Assembly (NCBI RefSeq): GCF_006402735.1
Contig: NZ_CP017174.1
Location: 4,405,001 to 4,469,000 of the forward strand
Length of the DNA stretch: 64,000 bases
Reading direction: 5' to 3'
Source of the DNA: Myxococcus xanthus
GTDB taxonomy: Bacteria; Myxococcota; Myxococcia; Myxococcales; Myxococcaceae
Numbering within the stretch: position 1 is the stretch's first letter; each line of letters opens with the position of its first letter. Under the pieces are notes generated by a model. The model saw only the letters and a program-made list of their open reading frames with translations, made no database searches and was not told the DNA's origin. The translations under genes were made by a program, and so were the position numbers. Shown here one piece after another: positions 42,016 through 54,779 of the stretch.

Positions 42016-43667
42016 TCGAGGCTCCTCACCTGCTGGGGCCTGTCCAGCCGGAACCACAGGAACATGAAGGGGCCCATGGAGAGCTGATACGGCAGCTCAC
42101 TCACCCGCGGGAAGGGGGTTTCTCCAATCAGCTCTACCGGCACGGCGCCCTCCCACTCACGCATGTCGAGCACCGCGGGCTGGGCGAAGCGTGACAGGTT
42201 GCACACCACCAGAACCGTCTGGCCCTCCCATTCACGGATGAAGGCCAGCACCTTGCGATTGTCCGTCTGGAGGAAGCGCAGGTTCCCCAAGGAGAAGACG
42301 GGGTAGCGCTGGCGGATGCGAATCATCCGCTTCACCCAGTGCAGGAGGCTGGACTTCACCCGCTCCTGCGCTTCCACGTTGATGGACTGATAACCGTACA
42401 CCGGGTCGGCGATGACGGGCGCGTACAGGCGTGCGTAATCCGCGCGGCTGAAGCCCGCGTTGCGGTCTCCCGTCCATTGCATGGGCGTGCGCACGCCGTT
42501 GCGGTCGCCGAGGTAGATGTTGTCGCCCATGCCAATCTCGTCGCCGTAGTAGAGGACGGGCGTGCCGGGCAGGGTGAAGAGCAGGCTGTGCATCAGCTCG
42601 ATGCGTCGGCGGCCGTTGTCCATCAGCGGCGCCAGCCGGCGGCGGATGCCCAGATTGATGCGCATGCGCGGGTCGGTGGCGTATTCCCGGTACATGTAGT
42701 CCCGGTCCTCGTCCGTCACCATCTCCAGCGTCAGCTCGTCATGGTTGCGCAGGAAGATGGCCCACTGGCAGTTGTCCGGGATGTCCGGCGTCTGCTGCAT
42801 GATTTCGACGATGGGCGTGCGGTCCTCGCGGCGCACCGCCATGAAGAGGCGGGGCATCACCGGGAAGTGGAAGCCCATGTGGAACTCATCGCCGTCGCCG
42901 AAGTACACGCGCACGTCGGCGGGCCACTGGTTCGCCTCCGCCAGCAGCATCTTCCCCTGGTATTCGGAGTCGATGGTCTTCCGCAGGCGCTTGAGGAAGG
43001 CGTGCGTCTCCGGGAGGTTCTCGCAGTTGGTGCCTTCACGCTCGAAGAGGTAGGGCACGGCGTCGCAGCGGAACCCGTCCACGCCCATGTTGAGCCAGAA
43101 GCGCATGACGTCCAGCATGGCTTCCTGCACTTCGGGGTTGTCGTAGTTGAGGTCCGGCTGGTGGCTGAAGAAGCGGTGCCAGAAGTACTGCTTGGCCACC
43201 GGGTCCCACGTCCAGTTGGAGCGCTCCGTGTCCAGGAAGATGATGCGCGCGCCCTTGTACTGCTCGTCGGTGTCGCTCCAGACGTACCAGTTGCGCTTGG
43301 GGCTGTTGGGGTCGCTGCGCGCTTCCTGGAACCAGGGGTGCTGGTCACTGGTGTGGTTCACCACCAGCTCGGTGATGACGCGGATGTCACGCTTGTGCGC
43401 CTCATCCACCAGCCGCTGGAAGTCCGCGAGCGTGCCGTAGTCCGGGTGGACGCCGTAGAAGTCCGCGATGTCGTAGCCGTCGTCGCGCAGCGGCGAAGGG
43501 TAGTGGGGCAGCAACCAGAGGCAGTTGATGCCCAGGTCCTGGAGGTACGGAAGCTTTTCAATCAGACCGGGGATGTCCCCGTGGCCATCTCCGTTGGAGT
43601 CATGGAAGGCACGAAGGTGCAGCTCGTAGATAAGGGCTTTCTTGTACCAGAGGGGATCCAGGTCCAT
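42012..43667 (-). CDS. treS: Trehalose synthase (maltose alpha-D-glucosyltransferase)
   Basis: A 551-residue GH13 enzyme that interconverts trehalose and maltose. The opening ([20 protein letters not shown]), [17 protein letters not shown] and the catalytic D202 ([11 protein letters not shown]), E244 (LLAEANQWP) and D310 ([11 protein letters not shown]) match TreS. The length corresponds to the stand-alone form without a kinase domain, fitting the separate maltokinase downstream. It lies 15 bases after glgE and overlaps the maltokinase start by four bases. In the GlgE pathway it feeds maltose to the kinase. Confidence 0.95.
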   Translation of the reverse strand: MDLDPLWYKKALIYELHLRAFHDSNGDGHGDIPGLIEKLPYLQDLGINCLWLLPHYPSPLRDDGYDIADFYGVHPDYGTLADFQRLVDEAHKRDIRVITELVVNHTSDQHPWFQEARSDPNSPKRNWYVWSDTDEQYKGARIIFLDTERSNWTWDPVAKQYFWHRFFSHQPDLNYDNPEVQEAMLDVMRFWLNMGVDGFRCDAVPYLFEREGTNCENLPETHAFLKRLRKTIDSEYQGKMLLAEANQWPADVRVYFGDGDEFHMGFHFPVMPRLFMAVRREDRTPIVEIMQQTPDIPDNCQWAIFLRNHDELTLEMVTDEDRDYMYREYATDPRMRINLGIRRRLAPLMDNGRRRIELMHSLLFTLPGTPVLYYGDEIGMGDNIYLGDRNGVRTPMQWTGDRNAGFSRADYARLYAPVIADPVYGYQSINVEAQERVKSSLLHWVKRMIRIRQRYPVFSLGNLRFLQTDNRKVLAFIREWEGQTVLVVCNLSRFAQPAVLDMREWEGAVPVELIGETPFPRVSELPYQLSMGPFMFLWFRLDRPQQVRSLE

Positions 43668-43682
43668 ACGCCTCTCGGGTTG

Positions 43683-45680
<1,998 letters not shown>

Positions 45681-45900
45681 GGTGGCCGGCAGCCCTTATA
45701 GGTCTTGGGTTGTGATTGCCTCGCGGCGAATCGCGGCTGTTGTCGATGCTGGACGGCTTCCGTGCCGGCCGCGTTGGCTCGTCAACGTTAAGGATGGGGG
45801 CGGGCACTGCCCACCCTGGAAGGCACAGCGCGCCCGGGTGCCCGCCTGCCGATACTTGAAGCTGGGAACTGCCCTGCCGATTGAGCTATCCGGGACGAAC

Positions 45901-46500
45901 ATGGCGCCTCCTTCCTCCGCTGTGCCCCGAGCAAGCGACCCAGCGCTGGACCTGGTCCTCCTCCGGCAGGTCGCCATGGGAAGCCCGCAGGCCATGCGCG
46001 ACGTCTACGCGCGCTGCGGTGGACGGTGCTTCGCCATCGCGTTGCGGTTGCTACCGACCCACGCTGACGCGGAAGAGGTGTTGCAGGAGAGCTTCCTGGA
46101 GGTCTGGCGGCGCGCCAGAGAGTTCAATCCAGAACGCGGCGGCCTGGAGGCCTGGGTGACGACGATTGTGCGCACGCGCGCCATCGACCGGCTGCGGGCG
46201 CAGGGAACGGCGGCCCGCGTGGTGGAAGGGGCCGCGCAGCAGGGGCCTCCGGTCAGCGCCGCGCCCGCCGCGCCGGACGAAGCAGTCAGCCAGGGGGAGG
46301 CTCGCGCTCGCGTGGTGGCGGCGCTGGCCCAGCTTCCTCCGGAGCAGCGGGCGGTGGTGGAGCTTGCCTACTTCGAAGGCCTCTCCCAGCGGGAGATTGC
46401 CGAGCGCACCGGAGACCCATTGGGCACGGTGAAGACCCGTGCGCGGCTCGCGTTGGAGAAGCTGGGGGCGTTGTTGGAGATGCTGCGCCCCCACGCCTAG
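45901..46500 (+). CDS. ECF-type RNA polymerase sigma factor
   Basis: A 199-residue sigma-70 family protein from ATG 45901. Region 2 (ADAEEVLQESFLEVWRRARE, then GGLEAWVTTIVRTRAIDRLR) and region 4 (LAQLPPEQRAVVELAYFEGL followed by SQREIAERTGDPLGTVKTR) are clear, joined by an Ala-rich linker; region 3 is absent, as in ECF factors. It resembles the SigK/ECF19-like branch. No anti-sigma factor gene lies next to it; the next gene encodes a dioxygenase 90 bases downstream, so control may be transcriptional or the partner may lie elsewhere. It is divergent from the glgE operon. Confidence 0.9.
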   Translation: MAPPSSAVPRASDPALDLVLLRQVAMGSPQAMRDVYARCGGRCFAIALRLLPTHADAEEVLQESFLEVWRRAREFNPERGGLEAWVTTIVRTRAIDRLRAQGTAARVVEGAAQQGPPVSAAPAAPDEAVSQGEARARVVAALAQLPPEQRAVVELAYFEGLSQREIAERTGDPLGTVKTRARLALEKLGALLEMLRPHA

Positions 46501-46590
46501 CCCCGCTTAAGATTCCCTCAAGCTTTTCCGTCCGGAAGGGGGATGTGCCCGCCGACGTGGGCACGTCACCGGTTGGAACGGAGGCTGTGG

Positions 46591-47310
46591 ATGAAAAGCG
46601 AAGTCATGTCGCGCCGTCGGATTCTCAAGGGCACGGGAGTGACGCTGGCAACCCTGCCGCTCGCTCGCTTCCTCATCGCGTGTGGCGAGGGCACGGACCC
46701 CATCGATGAATCGAACCCGGACGCGGGGACCGGGGCCTCCGCCTGGGCCACCGGCGGCACCTCGGCGATGACGATGGCGGACACCTATCCGGATCCGTTC
46801 GCCGCGGGCATCGGCACGGTCTGCGCGCTCACCTGCGAGGCCACGCTGGGGCCCTGCTACGCGACCACCATCGAGCGGCAGGACATCAGTGAAGGCGAGA
46901 ACGGGCTGCCTGTCCGGCTGGCGCTTCTGGTGGTGAATGAGAACTGCGAGCCCATCCCCAACGCCACCGTGGATATCTGGCACGCGGGGCCTGCCGGCCT
47001 GTACTCGGGTGAGGACGCGAGCGACTTCTGCACGTCCGGTGACGCAGAGGCCCGGGCCGCGCGCTGGTTCCGCGGGGTGCAGACGACGGATGCGCAGGGC
47101 CGGGTCAACTTCGATACGTGTTTCCCGGGGTGGTACAGCAGCCGGACCATCCACATCCACTTCACCGTGCGCGTGGATGGGGCGGAGTTCGTCACCTCGC
47201 AGCTCTTCTTCGATGACGCGCTCAGCGATGCGGTCGTCAACACCCAGCCGCTCTATGACGCGCGGGGCGCCCGGGACACGACCAACCAGATGGCCGGAGG
47301 AACTCATTGA
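46591..47310 (+). CDS. Intradiol ring-cleavage dioxygenase, exported, C-terminus probably lost
   Basis: A 239-residue protein from ATG 46591, with GGAGG upstream. Its N-terminus is a Tat-type signal (SRRRILKGTGV) ending in a lipobox, LIAC31, so it should be an exported lipoprotein. The intradiol fold has non-heme Fe(III) ligands Y138 (GLYSG), Y182 (PGWYSSR), H188 and H190 (IHIHF). Relatives cleave catechols such as protocatechuate. The sequence stops at DTTNQMAGGTH, where related enzymes continue for roughly another 30 residues. Directly downstream the response-regulator frame carries the last helix of a missing receiver, so a deletion joined the two genes near base 47290. All metal ligands remain. 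Confidence 0.8.
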   Translation: MKSEVMSRRRILKGTGVTLATLPLARFLIACGEGTDPIDESNPDAGTGASAWATGGTSAMTMADTYPDPFAAGIGTVCALTCEATLGPCYATTIERQDISEGENGLPVRLALLVVNENCEPIPNATVDIWHAGPAGLYSGEDASDFCTSGDAEARAARWFRGVQTTDAQGRVNFDTCFPGWYSSRTIHIHFTVRVDGAEFVTSQLFFDDALSDAVVNTQPLYDARGARDTTNQMAGGTH

Positions 47311-47341
47311 GCGGGTGCGGGCCCGGCTCCGGCGGCCGACG

Positions 47342-47656
47342 ATGCAGAAGCCGGACGCCGTCGTGGCGCTGGGGCCGCTGCGCATCGACCTCCAGGCCGG
47401 CGAGGTTCGCGTCCATGATCAGGTCGTGGAGCTGACGCGGGTGGAGTTCGCGCTGCTGGCGGCGTTGGCGCGCAGGCCGCGCGAGGCCGTGACGCGGCAG
47501 TGGTTGGTGGAGCATGTGATGGACCCGGAGCGCGAGGGAACGGAGCGCACGCTGGACGTGCATGTGTCCCGGCTCCGGCGGAAGCTGGGCGCCCAGCACG
47601 GCGTGGAGACTGTCTGGGGCGTGGGCTACCGCCTCGTGCCGGGGGATGGCTCGTGA
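47342..47656 (+). CDS. OmpR/PhoB-type DNA-binding domain of a response regulator lacking its receiver
   Basis: From ATG 47342 the frame encodes 104 residues forming a winged helix: ELTRVEFALLAALARRPREA, then VTRQWLVEHV, TERTLDVHVSRLRRKL and VWGVGYRLVP. Upstream in the same frame (47294-47338) it reads PEELIERVRARLRRPT, the last helix and linker of a receiver domain. The receiver itself, with its phospho-aspartate, is missing, replaced by the end of the dioxygenase gene. GTG 47315 is an alternative start. It overlaps the histidine-kinase start (GTGA), as intact two-component pairs do. If made, it would bind DNA without phosphorylation control; it may instead be a relic. Confidence 0.7.
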   Translation: MQKPDAVVALGPLRIDLQAGEVRVHDQVVELTRVEFALLAALARRPREAVTRQWLVEHVMDPEREGTERTLDVHVSRLRRKLGAQHGVETVWGVGYRLVPGDGS

Positions 47657-49194
47657 AGCTTCGACTGCGTCTGGCGCTGACAGTGGTCGCGGTGTCGGTG
47701 CCGATGGTCGCCAGCGTGGGGTACGTCCAGCACTCGCTGCGGCAGCGCAACCAGGCGGAGGTGCTGGAGGCGTCCACGCTGGCACGGATCCAGGCGGGAG
47801 CGCGGGAGCGCTGTGAGGCGCAGCCCGCGACATGGGGTGCGCGGCGAGGGCCCAGGCCACCAGCGTTTCAAGGGAACTCCGAGGGTCCGCCGCGCACCGC
47901 CGACGGGCGTCCCGCGGCGCCCGGCGAGGCGGAGCCTCCGTGGCGCGAAGAGGGCCCGCGTGGCGGCGGTCCTCTCGCCCCGGCGCGGCCTCCTCGCATG
48001 GACCGGCCCGGGCCCAACGGACCGTGGCCCATGGGCGTCGCGCATTTCGCGTACGGTGCCGGGCTCGAATCCCTGAACCCCGACGCTCCCGTCCTTTCCG
48101 AGTCGGTGCGGCGGGAAGCCCAGGAGGGACGTGCGACGGTCGTCCGTCGAACGGCGCGGGACGGTGAGTCGGTGCTCGACGTCCTGATTCGCATGCCGTG
48201 GGAGGAGGGGCCCTGCGCGTTCATCCTCGCCCGGCGGATAGAGCCCCGGGGACCACCGCTTGGCGGCATTCCCCCTCCGGAGGTGCTGGGCGTCCCGCTG
48301 CTGGCCGTGCTCGTGATGGCGTTGGCGCTGGGGCCCGTGGTCCGGCGCGTGCGGCAGCTCACCGCGGAGGTCCGTGCGTCCGCGAACAGCCGCTACGTGG
48401 AGCCCGTCCTGGTTCGAGGCCATGACGAGGTGGCCGAGCTGGCCCGCGCGTTCCAGGAGGCTCGCGCCGAAATCCAGTCCCAGCTCTCCCAGCAGGAGGC
48501 CCGGGAGCAGGCCCTGCGGGACTTCCTGGCCAACACCACGCACGACGTGATGACCCCGCTCACGGTGCTCCAGGGACACCTGTCGGGACTCCAGCAGCGG
48601 TTGAGCCGGGGGGAGCCCCTGGAGTCCTCCGTGGTCGGAGATGCGATGGGAGAGGCGCACTACATCGCGTCCCTGGTACACAACCTGGCGGCGGCGGCGC
48701 GGCTCGAAGCCGGACGGCCCCAGGTCCAGTGGGCCGAGGTGGACCTCAACGCCGCGGTGTCACGCGTCTTGGGCCGGCATCAGCCCATTGCCCGCCAGCA
48801 GCGAATCTCCCTGGAGAGCGGCGTGCCGGAGACCGCTGTCTGGGTCCACGGAGACGTGACGCTCATCGAGCAGGCCGTGAGCAACATCGTGTTCAACGGC
48901 ATCCACCATGGCCGCGAGGAAGGACACGTCGCGGTGGTGTTGGAGCATTCACGCGACCAACGCTTCCGGTTGCGCGTCATCGACGACGGGCCCGGCATCT
49001 CCGAGGAGGAGCGCGCCCGGCTGATGGAGCGGCGCTTCCGTGGCAACGCCGCGCGCACACGGGGGCTTCAGGGCCAGGGGCTGGGGCTGCACATCACCCA
49101 CCATGTCGCGCAGGTGCATGGCTGGACCTTGTCGCTGGCGCCATCGGAATACGGCGGCCTGGAGGTCGTGCTGGAGGGCGCGTCCTCCCACTAG
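47653..49194 (+). CDS. Membrane sensor histidine kinase
   Basis: A 513-residue kinase with GTG start at 47653. TM1 is about 6-25. A periplasmic region of about 185 residues, unusually rich in Pro/Gly/Arg (65-125), follows, then TM2 at about 211-230, and HAMP. The HisKA H-box is FLANTTHDVMTPL with phospho-acceptor H297. The ATPase has an N-box VSNIVFNGIHHG, G1 DDGPGI and G2 GQGLGLHI. It belongs to the EnvZ/CpxA-like group. Its cognate regulator should be the adjacent one, which lacks a receiver, so the phosphotransfer target is now unclear. The gene's end overlaps the convergent pentapeptide gene by four bases. Confidence 0.92.
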   Translation: MKLRLRLALTVVAVSVPMVASVGYVQHSLRQRNQAEVLEASTLARIQAGARERCEAQPATWGARRGPRPPAFQGNSEGPPRTADGRPAAPGEAEPPWREEGPRGGGPLAPARPPRMDRPGPNGPWPMGVAHFAYGAGLESLNPDAPVLSESVRREAQEGRATVVRRTARDGESVLDVLIRMPWEEGPCAFILARRIEPRGPPLGGIPPPEVLGVPLLAVLVMALALGPVVRRVRQLTAEVRASANSRYVEPVLVRGHDEVAELARAFQEARAEIQSQLSQQEAREQALRDFLANTTHDVMTPLTVLQGHLSGLQQRLSRGEPLESSVVGDAMGEAHYIASLVHNLAAAARLEAGRPQVQWAEVDLNAAVSRVLGRHQPIARQQRISLESGVPETAVWVHGDVTLIEQAVSNIVFNGIHHGREEGHVAVVLEHSRDQRFRLRVIDDGPGISEEERARLMERRFRGNAARTRGLQGQGLGLHITHHVAQVHGWTLSLAPSEYGGLEVVLEGASSH

Positions 49195-49826
49195 CGGCCC
49201 TTCTTGCGCTCCGTCTTCGCCTTCGGGCCCTCACCGTAGCCTGACACCACGAGCCCGAGCGTCTGGACGAAGTTCACCGCGGCCTCCACGGGGATGCGCG
49301 TGGCCTTCACCCGGTTGCGCGCGGGGTCGATGAACACGCCCTGCGCGGTTCCGAAGTCCGCCTTCGTGAGCGTGCAGCCGCGGAAGTTGCTGCCGGTGAT
49401 GTCCGAATCGCTGAAGTCCGACTCGGACAGGTCCGTGTCGATGAAGTTCATCTCCAGCGCCGTGCAGCGCAGGAACGCCGTCTTCCGCAGGCTGAGCCCC
49501 GCGAAGGTGCAGTAGCGCAGGTTGGAGCCGTCGAAGGAGACTTCGGGGAAGCTGCCCACGTCCGTCCAGTCGATGCCCATCAGCTTGGAGCTTTCGAACC
49601 GCACGTCCCGCAGCGACGTCTCCGTGAACCGGGCCCGCGTGAGGTCGCAACCAGTGAAGACGCAGGACTCCATCCGAGTCCTCGTCCAGCGGCTCTCCTG
49701 CAGCGTGCAGTTGAGGAACGTGCAGCGGTAGAACTCCTTCCCGCCCAGGTCCGTCTCCTGGAGGTTCAGGTCGGCGAAGGTTTCGTTCTCGAAGCTGTCT
49801 TCTTCGTGGATGCGCTGGGAGGCCAT
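49191..49826 (-). CDS. Pentapeptide-repeat protein
   Basis: A 211-residue protein made of A(D/N)LxX-type repeats from about residue 15 to 165, for example FADLNLQETDLGGKEF, CTFLNCTLQESRWTRTRM and FIDTDLSESDFSDSDITGSN. They fold into a right-handed quadrilateral beta-helix. The tail (ATRIPVEAAVNFVQTLGLVV, then a basic KTERKKGR end) resembles the dimerising C-terminus of QnrB/McbG-like proteins. Those mimic DNA and protect gyrase, but most family members have unknown roles. It converges with the histidine kinase gene. Confidence 0.85.
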   Translation of the reverse strand: MASQRIHEEDSFENETFADLNLQETDLGGKEFYRCTFLNCTLQESRWTRTRMESCVFTGCDLTRARFTETSLRDVRFESSKLMGIDWTDVGSFPEVSFDGSNLRYCTFAGLSLRKTAFLRCTALEMNFIDTDLSESDFSDSDITGSNFRGCTLTKADFGTAQGVFIDPARNRVKATRIPVEAAVNFVQTLGLVVSGYGEGPKAKTERKKGR

Positions 49827-49887
49827 GGCGGGCCCGTCACTAACGCCAGATGGCGCTCGCGGGCCAAGTCATTTCGCTCCGGACTCT

Positions 49888-50244
49888 CTATCCATGACGG
49901 ACGGTGAAGGCCGCCAGCAGGGGCCCCGCCAGGCGGGTGTTCGCGGGAGACGTCGGTCCTCCTTCGGGAAGCTGCGTGAGGAGCGCCTCCAAGGCGGGCT
50001 TCATCTCCTCGAAGGCGGCGGTGGCCGCCGCCGCGTTGTCGAAGAAGCGGTGGTAGAGGAGCCAGCCGGTGACGGAGCAGGCGATGGCGTGGAAGGAGCG
50101 GGTGTCATCCAACTCGTAGGTGAGCCGCGCCAGGCCGCCGAAGTCCTCATCCCGCGCGATGGTGCCGCCCTGGGTGCCCATCCATCCGATGGAGCCCCCG
50201 TCTTCATATGGCCGCCACGCCGCGTCGTCCGCACGTCCCACCAT
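49888..50244 (-). CDS. Hypothetical protein
   Basis: A 118-residue protein from ATG 50244, preceded by AAGGGG; longer starts in the same frame lack support. An N-terminal stretch (MVGRADDAAWRPYEDGGSIG) leads into ELDDTRSFHAIACSVTGWLL and a helical C-terminus (AFEEMKPALEALLTQLPEGG). No signal, membrane segment or known family is evident. It lies in the same orientation as the pentapeptide gene, 61 bases upstream of it. Confidence 0.55.
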   Translation of the reverse strand: MVGRADDAAWRPYEDGGSIGWMGTQGGTIARDEDFGGLARLTYELDDTRSFHAIACSVTGWLLYHRFFDNAAAATAAFEEMKPALEALLTQLPEGGPTSPANTRLAGPLLAAFTVRHG

Positions 50245-50438
50245 TCCACCCCTTGAAAGGAAACCGGCGCCATCATGCGTGCCCCGGGGCGGACGCTCCA
50301 GGACTCCGAGGCCTCCGCTTCGTCCGGAGGTGGACGTCGGTTCGGCGCGGCGGAGGTAGGGAATGGGAGCACGCCGCGGTTCGCGGAACAGTTGCGGCGG
50401 GACGGTTTGTGCCCGGCGAGGCGCCGTCCTAACCTGCC

Positions 50439-51137
50439 ATGTCCATGAAGGCGATCCTCGTCTCCCTTTTCCTGTTGGGCTCGGCGCCGGACTCCAGCGC
50501 GCCAGCGATTCCGCCCGAAGCGCTCGCGGCTCCCCCTGTCGCGGATGAGTCACCCACCGCGTGGTCCTGCACCGTGGACACCCTGCGCGCTGGGAGGGAA
50601 TGCGTGTTCGAGGCGGACCTGTCCGCGGGCGCGCCCAGCGATTCGCAGGACGCGTCCAACAAGAAGCTCCTCCAGGACGTGGCCCGCGCGCTGTGCACGG
50701 AGGCAGTGGGCAACATCCGGGAGGGCCGCCCGGACGCGACGCTCACCGCGGTCTGTGAGCGGCGCTACATCACCGCCGTGGACCAGTGCGGACTGGAAGG
50801 CACGTCGTTCGTGGTGGACGCCAAGGGCCGCTTCGCCCCCGGCGCCCGCTCTTGCTACCGCGCGCTGGCCAACGTCCTTCAAGAGGTGCAGTTCATGGCC
50901 ACGGTGGCCTCGCCGTGCTGCGAGTGCGCCGCCCGCGCCAACTGCCCGGGCACCGCGGACCGCTGCTATGCCGAGGTCGCTCAGCAGGCCACCGCGCCCC
51001 AGACGCAGGCGTGCCTGAGTGATCGGTGCGCGGATGCGTGCGCCGTCGTGCTTCCGCTGCCTCGCTCCGGTGCGCACCCCGCGCCCACCGTCCAGCAGCG
51101 CAGCCGTTCCACCAGCCCTGGCTCCGCTTCCCTGTAG
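50439..51137 (+). CDS. Secreted cysteine-rich protein of unknown function
   Basis: A 232-residue protein from ATG 50439 or 50445. The N-terminus is a signal peptide (MKAILVSLFLLGSAPDSSAP). The mature part has about 15 cysteines, including SPCCECAARANCPGTADRC, suggesting several disulfides, and a Pro/Ser/Arg-rich tail. No domain was recognised. It precedes a lipoprotein gene by 11 bases and is probably cotranscribed with it; both look like envelope proteins. Confidence 0.7.
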   Translation: MSMKAILVSLFLLGSAPDSSAPAIPPEALAAPPVADESPTAWSCTVDTLRAGRECVFEADLSAGAPSDSQDASNKKLLQDVARALCTEAVGNIREGRPDATLTAVCERRYITAVDQCGLEGTSFVVDAKGRFAPGARSCYRALANVLQEVQFMATVASPCCECAARANCPGTADRCYAEVAQQATAPQTQACLSDRCADACAVVLPLPRSGAHPAPTVQQRSRSTSPGSASL

Positions 51138-51148
51138 GAGTTCCGCCC

Positions 51149-52108
51149 ATGCGCCGTCCTTCCTGGAAGCTGTCCACCTGGGCCCTGCTGGGCTCCTTCA
51201 CCGCTGGCTGCGGCGCCTCGCATTCCCACGTGACGTGGTCGGAGGACGCGCCTCACCCGAAGGAGGAGGTGTTCGTCGCCAGGCCTCCGCCGGAGCCGCC
51301 CGCGCCCAGCCCTACCTCGGACCCCAAGGCCTTCGCCGCCCGGTACGCCAACCCGGCGGTGTGTGAAGCCGCCGCGCGGCGGCTCCAGCGGGCTTCACGG
51401 GATGAGGCGTGGGATGGCCTGAAGGCCTGCATCGAGCACACGCCCTTCACCCAGCTCAACGCGCTGCTGGGACGTGCCTGGGCGCGGGACCTGAGCGTCC
51501 GTCCCGAAGGCGCCAGGCTCATTGCCCGTGTGGTGGCCCAGCGCGGTGGCAGCGTGACGGGGGAGCTGCGCTACCTCCAGGAGAAGCAGATCCCCATCTT
51601 CTCACTGGCCTCCGCCATGGACCGGCCGGACACGTACAAGGGCCGCTACGTGCTGCTGCGCGCGCAGGTCGCGGACCAGCGTTCGGAAGGTGAGCGCCCC
51701 ACGGTGTGGCTGGTGGAGCAGGCCCTCAGCTCCGTCCAGACGGACGAGGTCGTGGGCTATGGCGAGCGCATCGACTCCGTCACCGCGTACTCGGGTGACC
51801 TGGCCGGCCAGTCCGTGCTCACGGGGCCGGGGCAGATGGGGGGAACGGTGAGCACGTCGGAGCGCTCCGGCCGCAACACCACGCGGCGCTTCGTGGAGAA
51901 CATCTCCGATGAAACGGGCCGCGAGGCACTCGGCCGTCTGGCGAGCGCCGACCCGTTCCTGGAGACCCGGCGCGACTACGTCATCCTCGCGCGTTTCGAC
52001 GGCGTCCGCCTCACGTCGGGCGGCGCGGAGACGGATGATGAGGCGCCGCGCATCCCGGTGCTGACCATCGTCAGCTACCACGCACCGCAGGCGCTCGTCG
52101 TCTACTGA
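51149..52108 (+). CDS. Lipoprotein of unknown function
   Basis: A 319-residue protein from ATG 51149, with TAGGAG upstream. The signal ends in the lipobox FTAGC (cysteine near residue 21). After a Pro-rich spacer (about 40-57) come a helical part (PAVCEAAARRLQRASRDEAW) and a C-terminal region with DTYKGRYVLLRAQVADQRSE, suggestive of a small beta-barrel (OB-like), and RRDYVILARFDGVRLTSG. It probably works in the same envelope unit as the cysteine-rich protein before it. No family recognised. Confidence 0.75.
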   Translation: MRRPSWKLSTWALLGSFTAGCGASHSHVTWSEDAPHPKEEVFVARPPPEPPAPSPTSDPKAFAARYANPAVCEAAARRLQRASRDEAWDGLKACIEHTPFTQLNALLGRAWARDLSVRPEGARLIARVVAQRGGSVTGELRYLQEKQIPIFSLASAMDRPDTYKGRYVLLRAQVADQRSEGERPTVWLVEQALSSVQTDEVVGYGERIDSVTAYSGDLAGQSVLTGPGQMGGTVSTSERSGRNTTRRFVENISDETGREALGRLASADPFLETRRDYVILARFDGVRLTSGGAETDDEAPRIPVLTIVSYHAPQALVVY

Positions 52109-52145
52109 GCCGCCTTCGACGTGGGCTCTCCGCTGGATGACGCGG

Positions 52146-52185
52146 AAAAAAAACGAGGCGCCGGGAAACTTGCCCCGACGCCTCG
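52146..52185 (-). terminator. Intrinsic terminator for the DUF4382 lipoprotein gene
   Basis: On the minus strand the stem CGAGGCG (52185-52179) and its partner (52160-52154), with an inner CGGG/CCCG pairing, is followed by eight T residues (52153-52146). This classic rho-independent terminator begins 58 bases past the lipoprotein stop. In the other direction it offers only the hairpin. Confidence 0.88.
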
Positions 52186-52242
52186 CCCTGGGAACCGACC
52201 CCGCGCCAGTCCCCACGTAACCGTGTGCAGGTCGCGCCCGCG

Positions 52243-53172
52243 CTACTGCTGGGTCGCACCCGTAATCGTGAAGTGATTCGCCACGTCGCGGCCCGAACCC
52301 ACTTCCACCGTCACCGGATGGTCGGGCGCGGTGGAGGCGCTGACGAAGGAGGGCGGCTCGAGGTGCACCGTGAAGGTGCCCGGAATGAGGAACTTGAAGA
52401 CCGCCTCGTAGGTGCCGTCGCCGTCCTCGTCGGTCAGCGCCAGCCGCTCACGGCTGCCCGCCTCGTTCGTCATCACCGCGTTGAAGTCGCCCAGCGTCAC
52501 CTGGTGGCCGTCCACCACGGGCAGCGTCACCGTGGCGGCTGTGTCCGCCGTCACGCGGATGCTGCCGGAGGCCGTCACCTCGGCGGACTTGATGACCGGA
52601 CGCATCACCCACTTGCCCGAGTTGCCCGCTTCCTTGCCAAAGCTCTGGCCGACGTCGAAGTCCACGAGCAGCACCTTCTGCTCGCCTTCGATGGTCAGCT
52701 TCTCGGAGAACTTCACCTTCAGCCCGGACGTGCCGTAGCTGGGCATGTGGAGCTGGCCGCCCACCTGCGTGCCCGCGGGCAGGCCGGAGTAGTCGGCTGA
52801 CGACGCGAACACGGTCGACGCGCCGTCCTCATTCGCCACCTCGATGTAGCCACCGGTGATGACGAAGCGAAGCTCGGAGTAGTCGCCATTGGGGACCACC
52901 GCGTCAGACACCAGTTCGGACGTGGAGTTGGCGAGCTCCAGCAGGCTCACGGTGACGGGGGTATCGCGCAGCACCACGCGACCACCTTTGCCGTCGCCGC
53001 CTTGCAGATAGATTTCGGAGATGGTGACGACCGCGGTTCGGATGTCGTCTCCCGGCGCGTCGGTCAGCAGCAGGGTGACCTTTCCCTCATTGCCGCCACA
53101 CGCCATCAGCGGGAGCAGGGCGATGGGCAGCAGGGCCAACAGGGTCGAGCGCAGGCGCGAGCGAAGAGTCAT
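52243..53172 (-). CDS. DUF4382 family lipoprotein
   Basis: A 309-residue protein from ATG 53172; the longer frame has no signal. The signal peptide ends in LPLMAC (lipidated cysteine at residue 25). The mature N-terminal domain, VTLLLTDAPGDDIRTAVVTI then SEIYLQGGDGKGG, is the DUF4382 domain, an Ig-like sandwich of unknown function found in bacterial lipoproteins. A second C-terminal domain (about residues 205-300; VTLPVVDGHQVTLGDFNAVM, then the Ca-loop-like TDEDGDGTYEAVFK) looks like another beta sandwich. It has its own terminator at 52146-52185. Confidence 0.85.
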   Translation of the reverse strand: MTLRSRLRSTLLALLPIALLPLMACGGNEGKVTLLLTDAPGDDIRTAVVTISEIYLQGGDGKGGRVVLRDTPVTVSLLELANSTSELVSDAVVPNGDYSELRFVITGGYIEVANEDGASTVFASSADYSGLPAGTQVGGQLHMPSYGTSGLKVKFSEKLTIEGEQKVLLVDFDVGQSFGKEAGNSGKWVMRPVIKSAEVTASGSIRVTADTAATVTLPVVDGHQVTLGDFNAVMTNEAGSRERLALTDEDGDGTYEAVFKFLIPGTFTVHLEPPSFVSASTAPDHPVTVEVGSGRDVANHFTITGATQQ

Positions 53173-53307
53173 GGTCGGCACGTCCCGGAATAGGGCCCGC
53201 TGGAATACCGGGCCGTTCGACACGTAATGACCCGGCCCGGAAACAACCGGCCACGCGAACCTGCTCACGTCGCCGCGAAAGCAGGGGGCCCGGAGGCCCA
53301 CACCCAC

Positions 53308-54693
<1,386 letters not shown>

Positions 54694-54779
54694 GGCGCGG
54701 ACGATATCACAGCCGCTTTGCGGGGTTGGCCTCCGCATTCCCGGGTTATGCGGTAAAGTTTGAAAAGGGGGCACCCGCG

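Noticed and set aside
54700..54779. Sigma-54 promoter in the kinase/activator intergenic region
   Set aside because: TTGGCCTCCGCATTCC only partly fits the -24/-12 consensus (TGGCAC-N5-TTGC); the GC element is missing.
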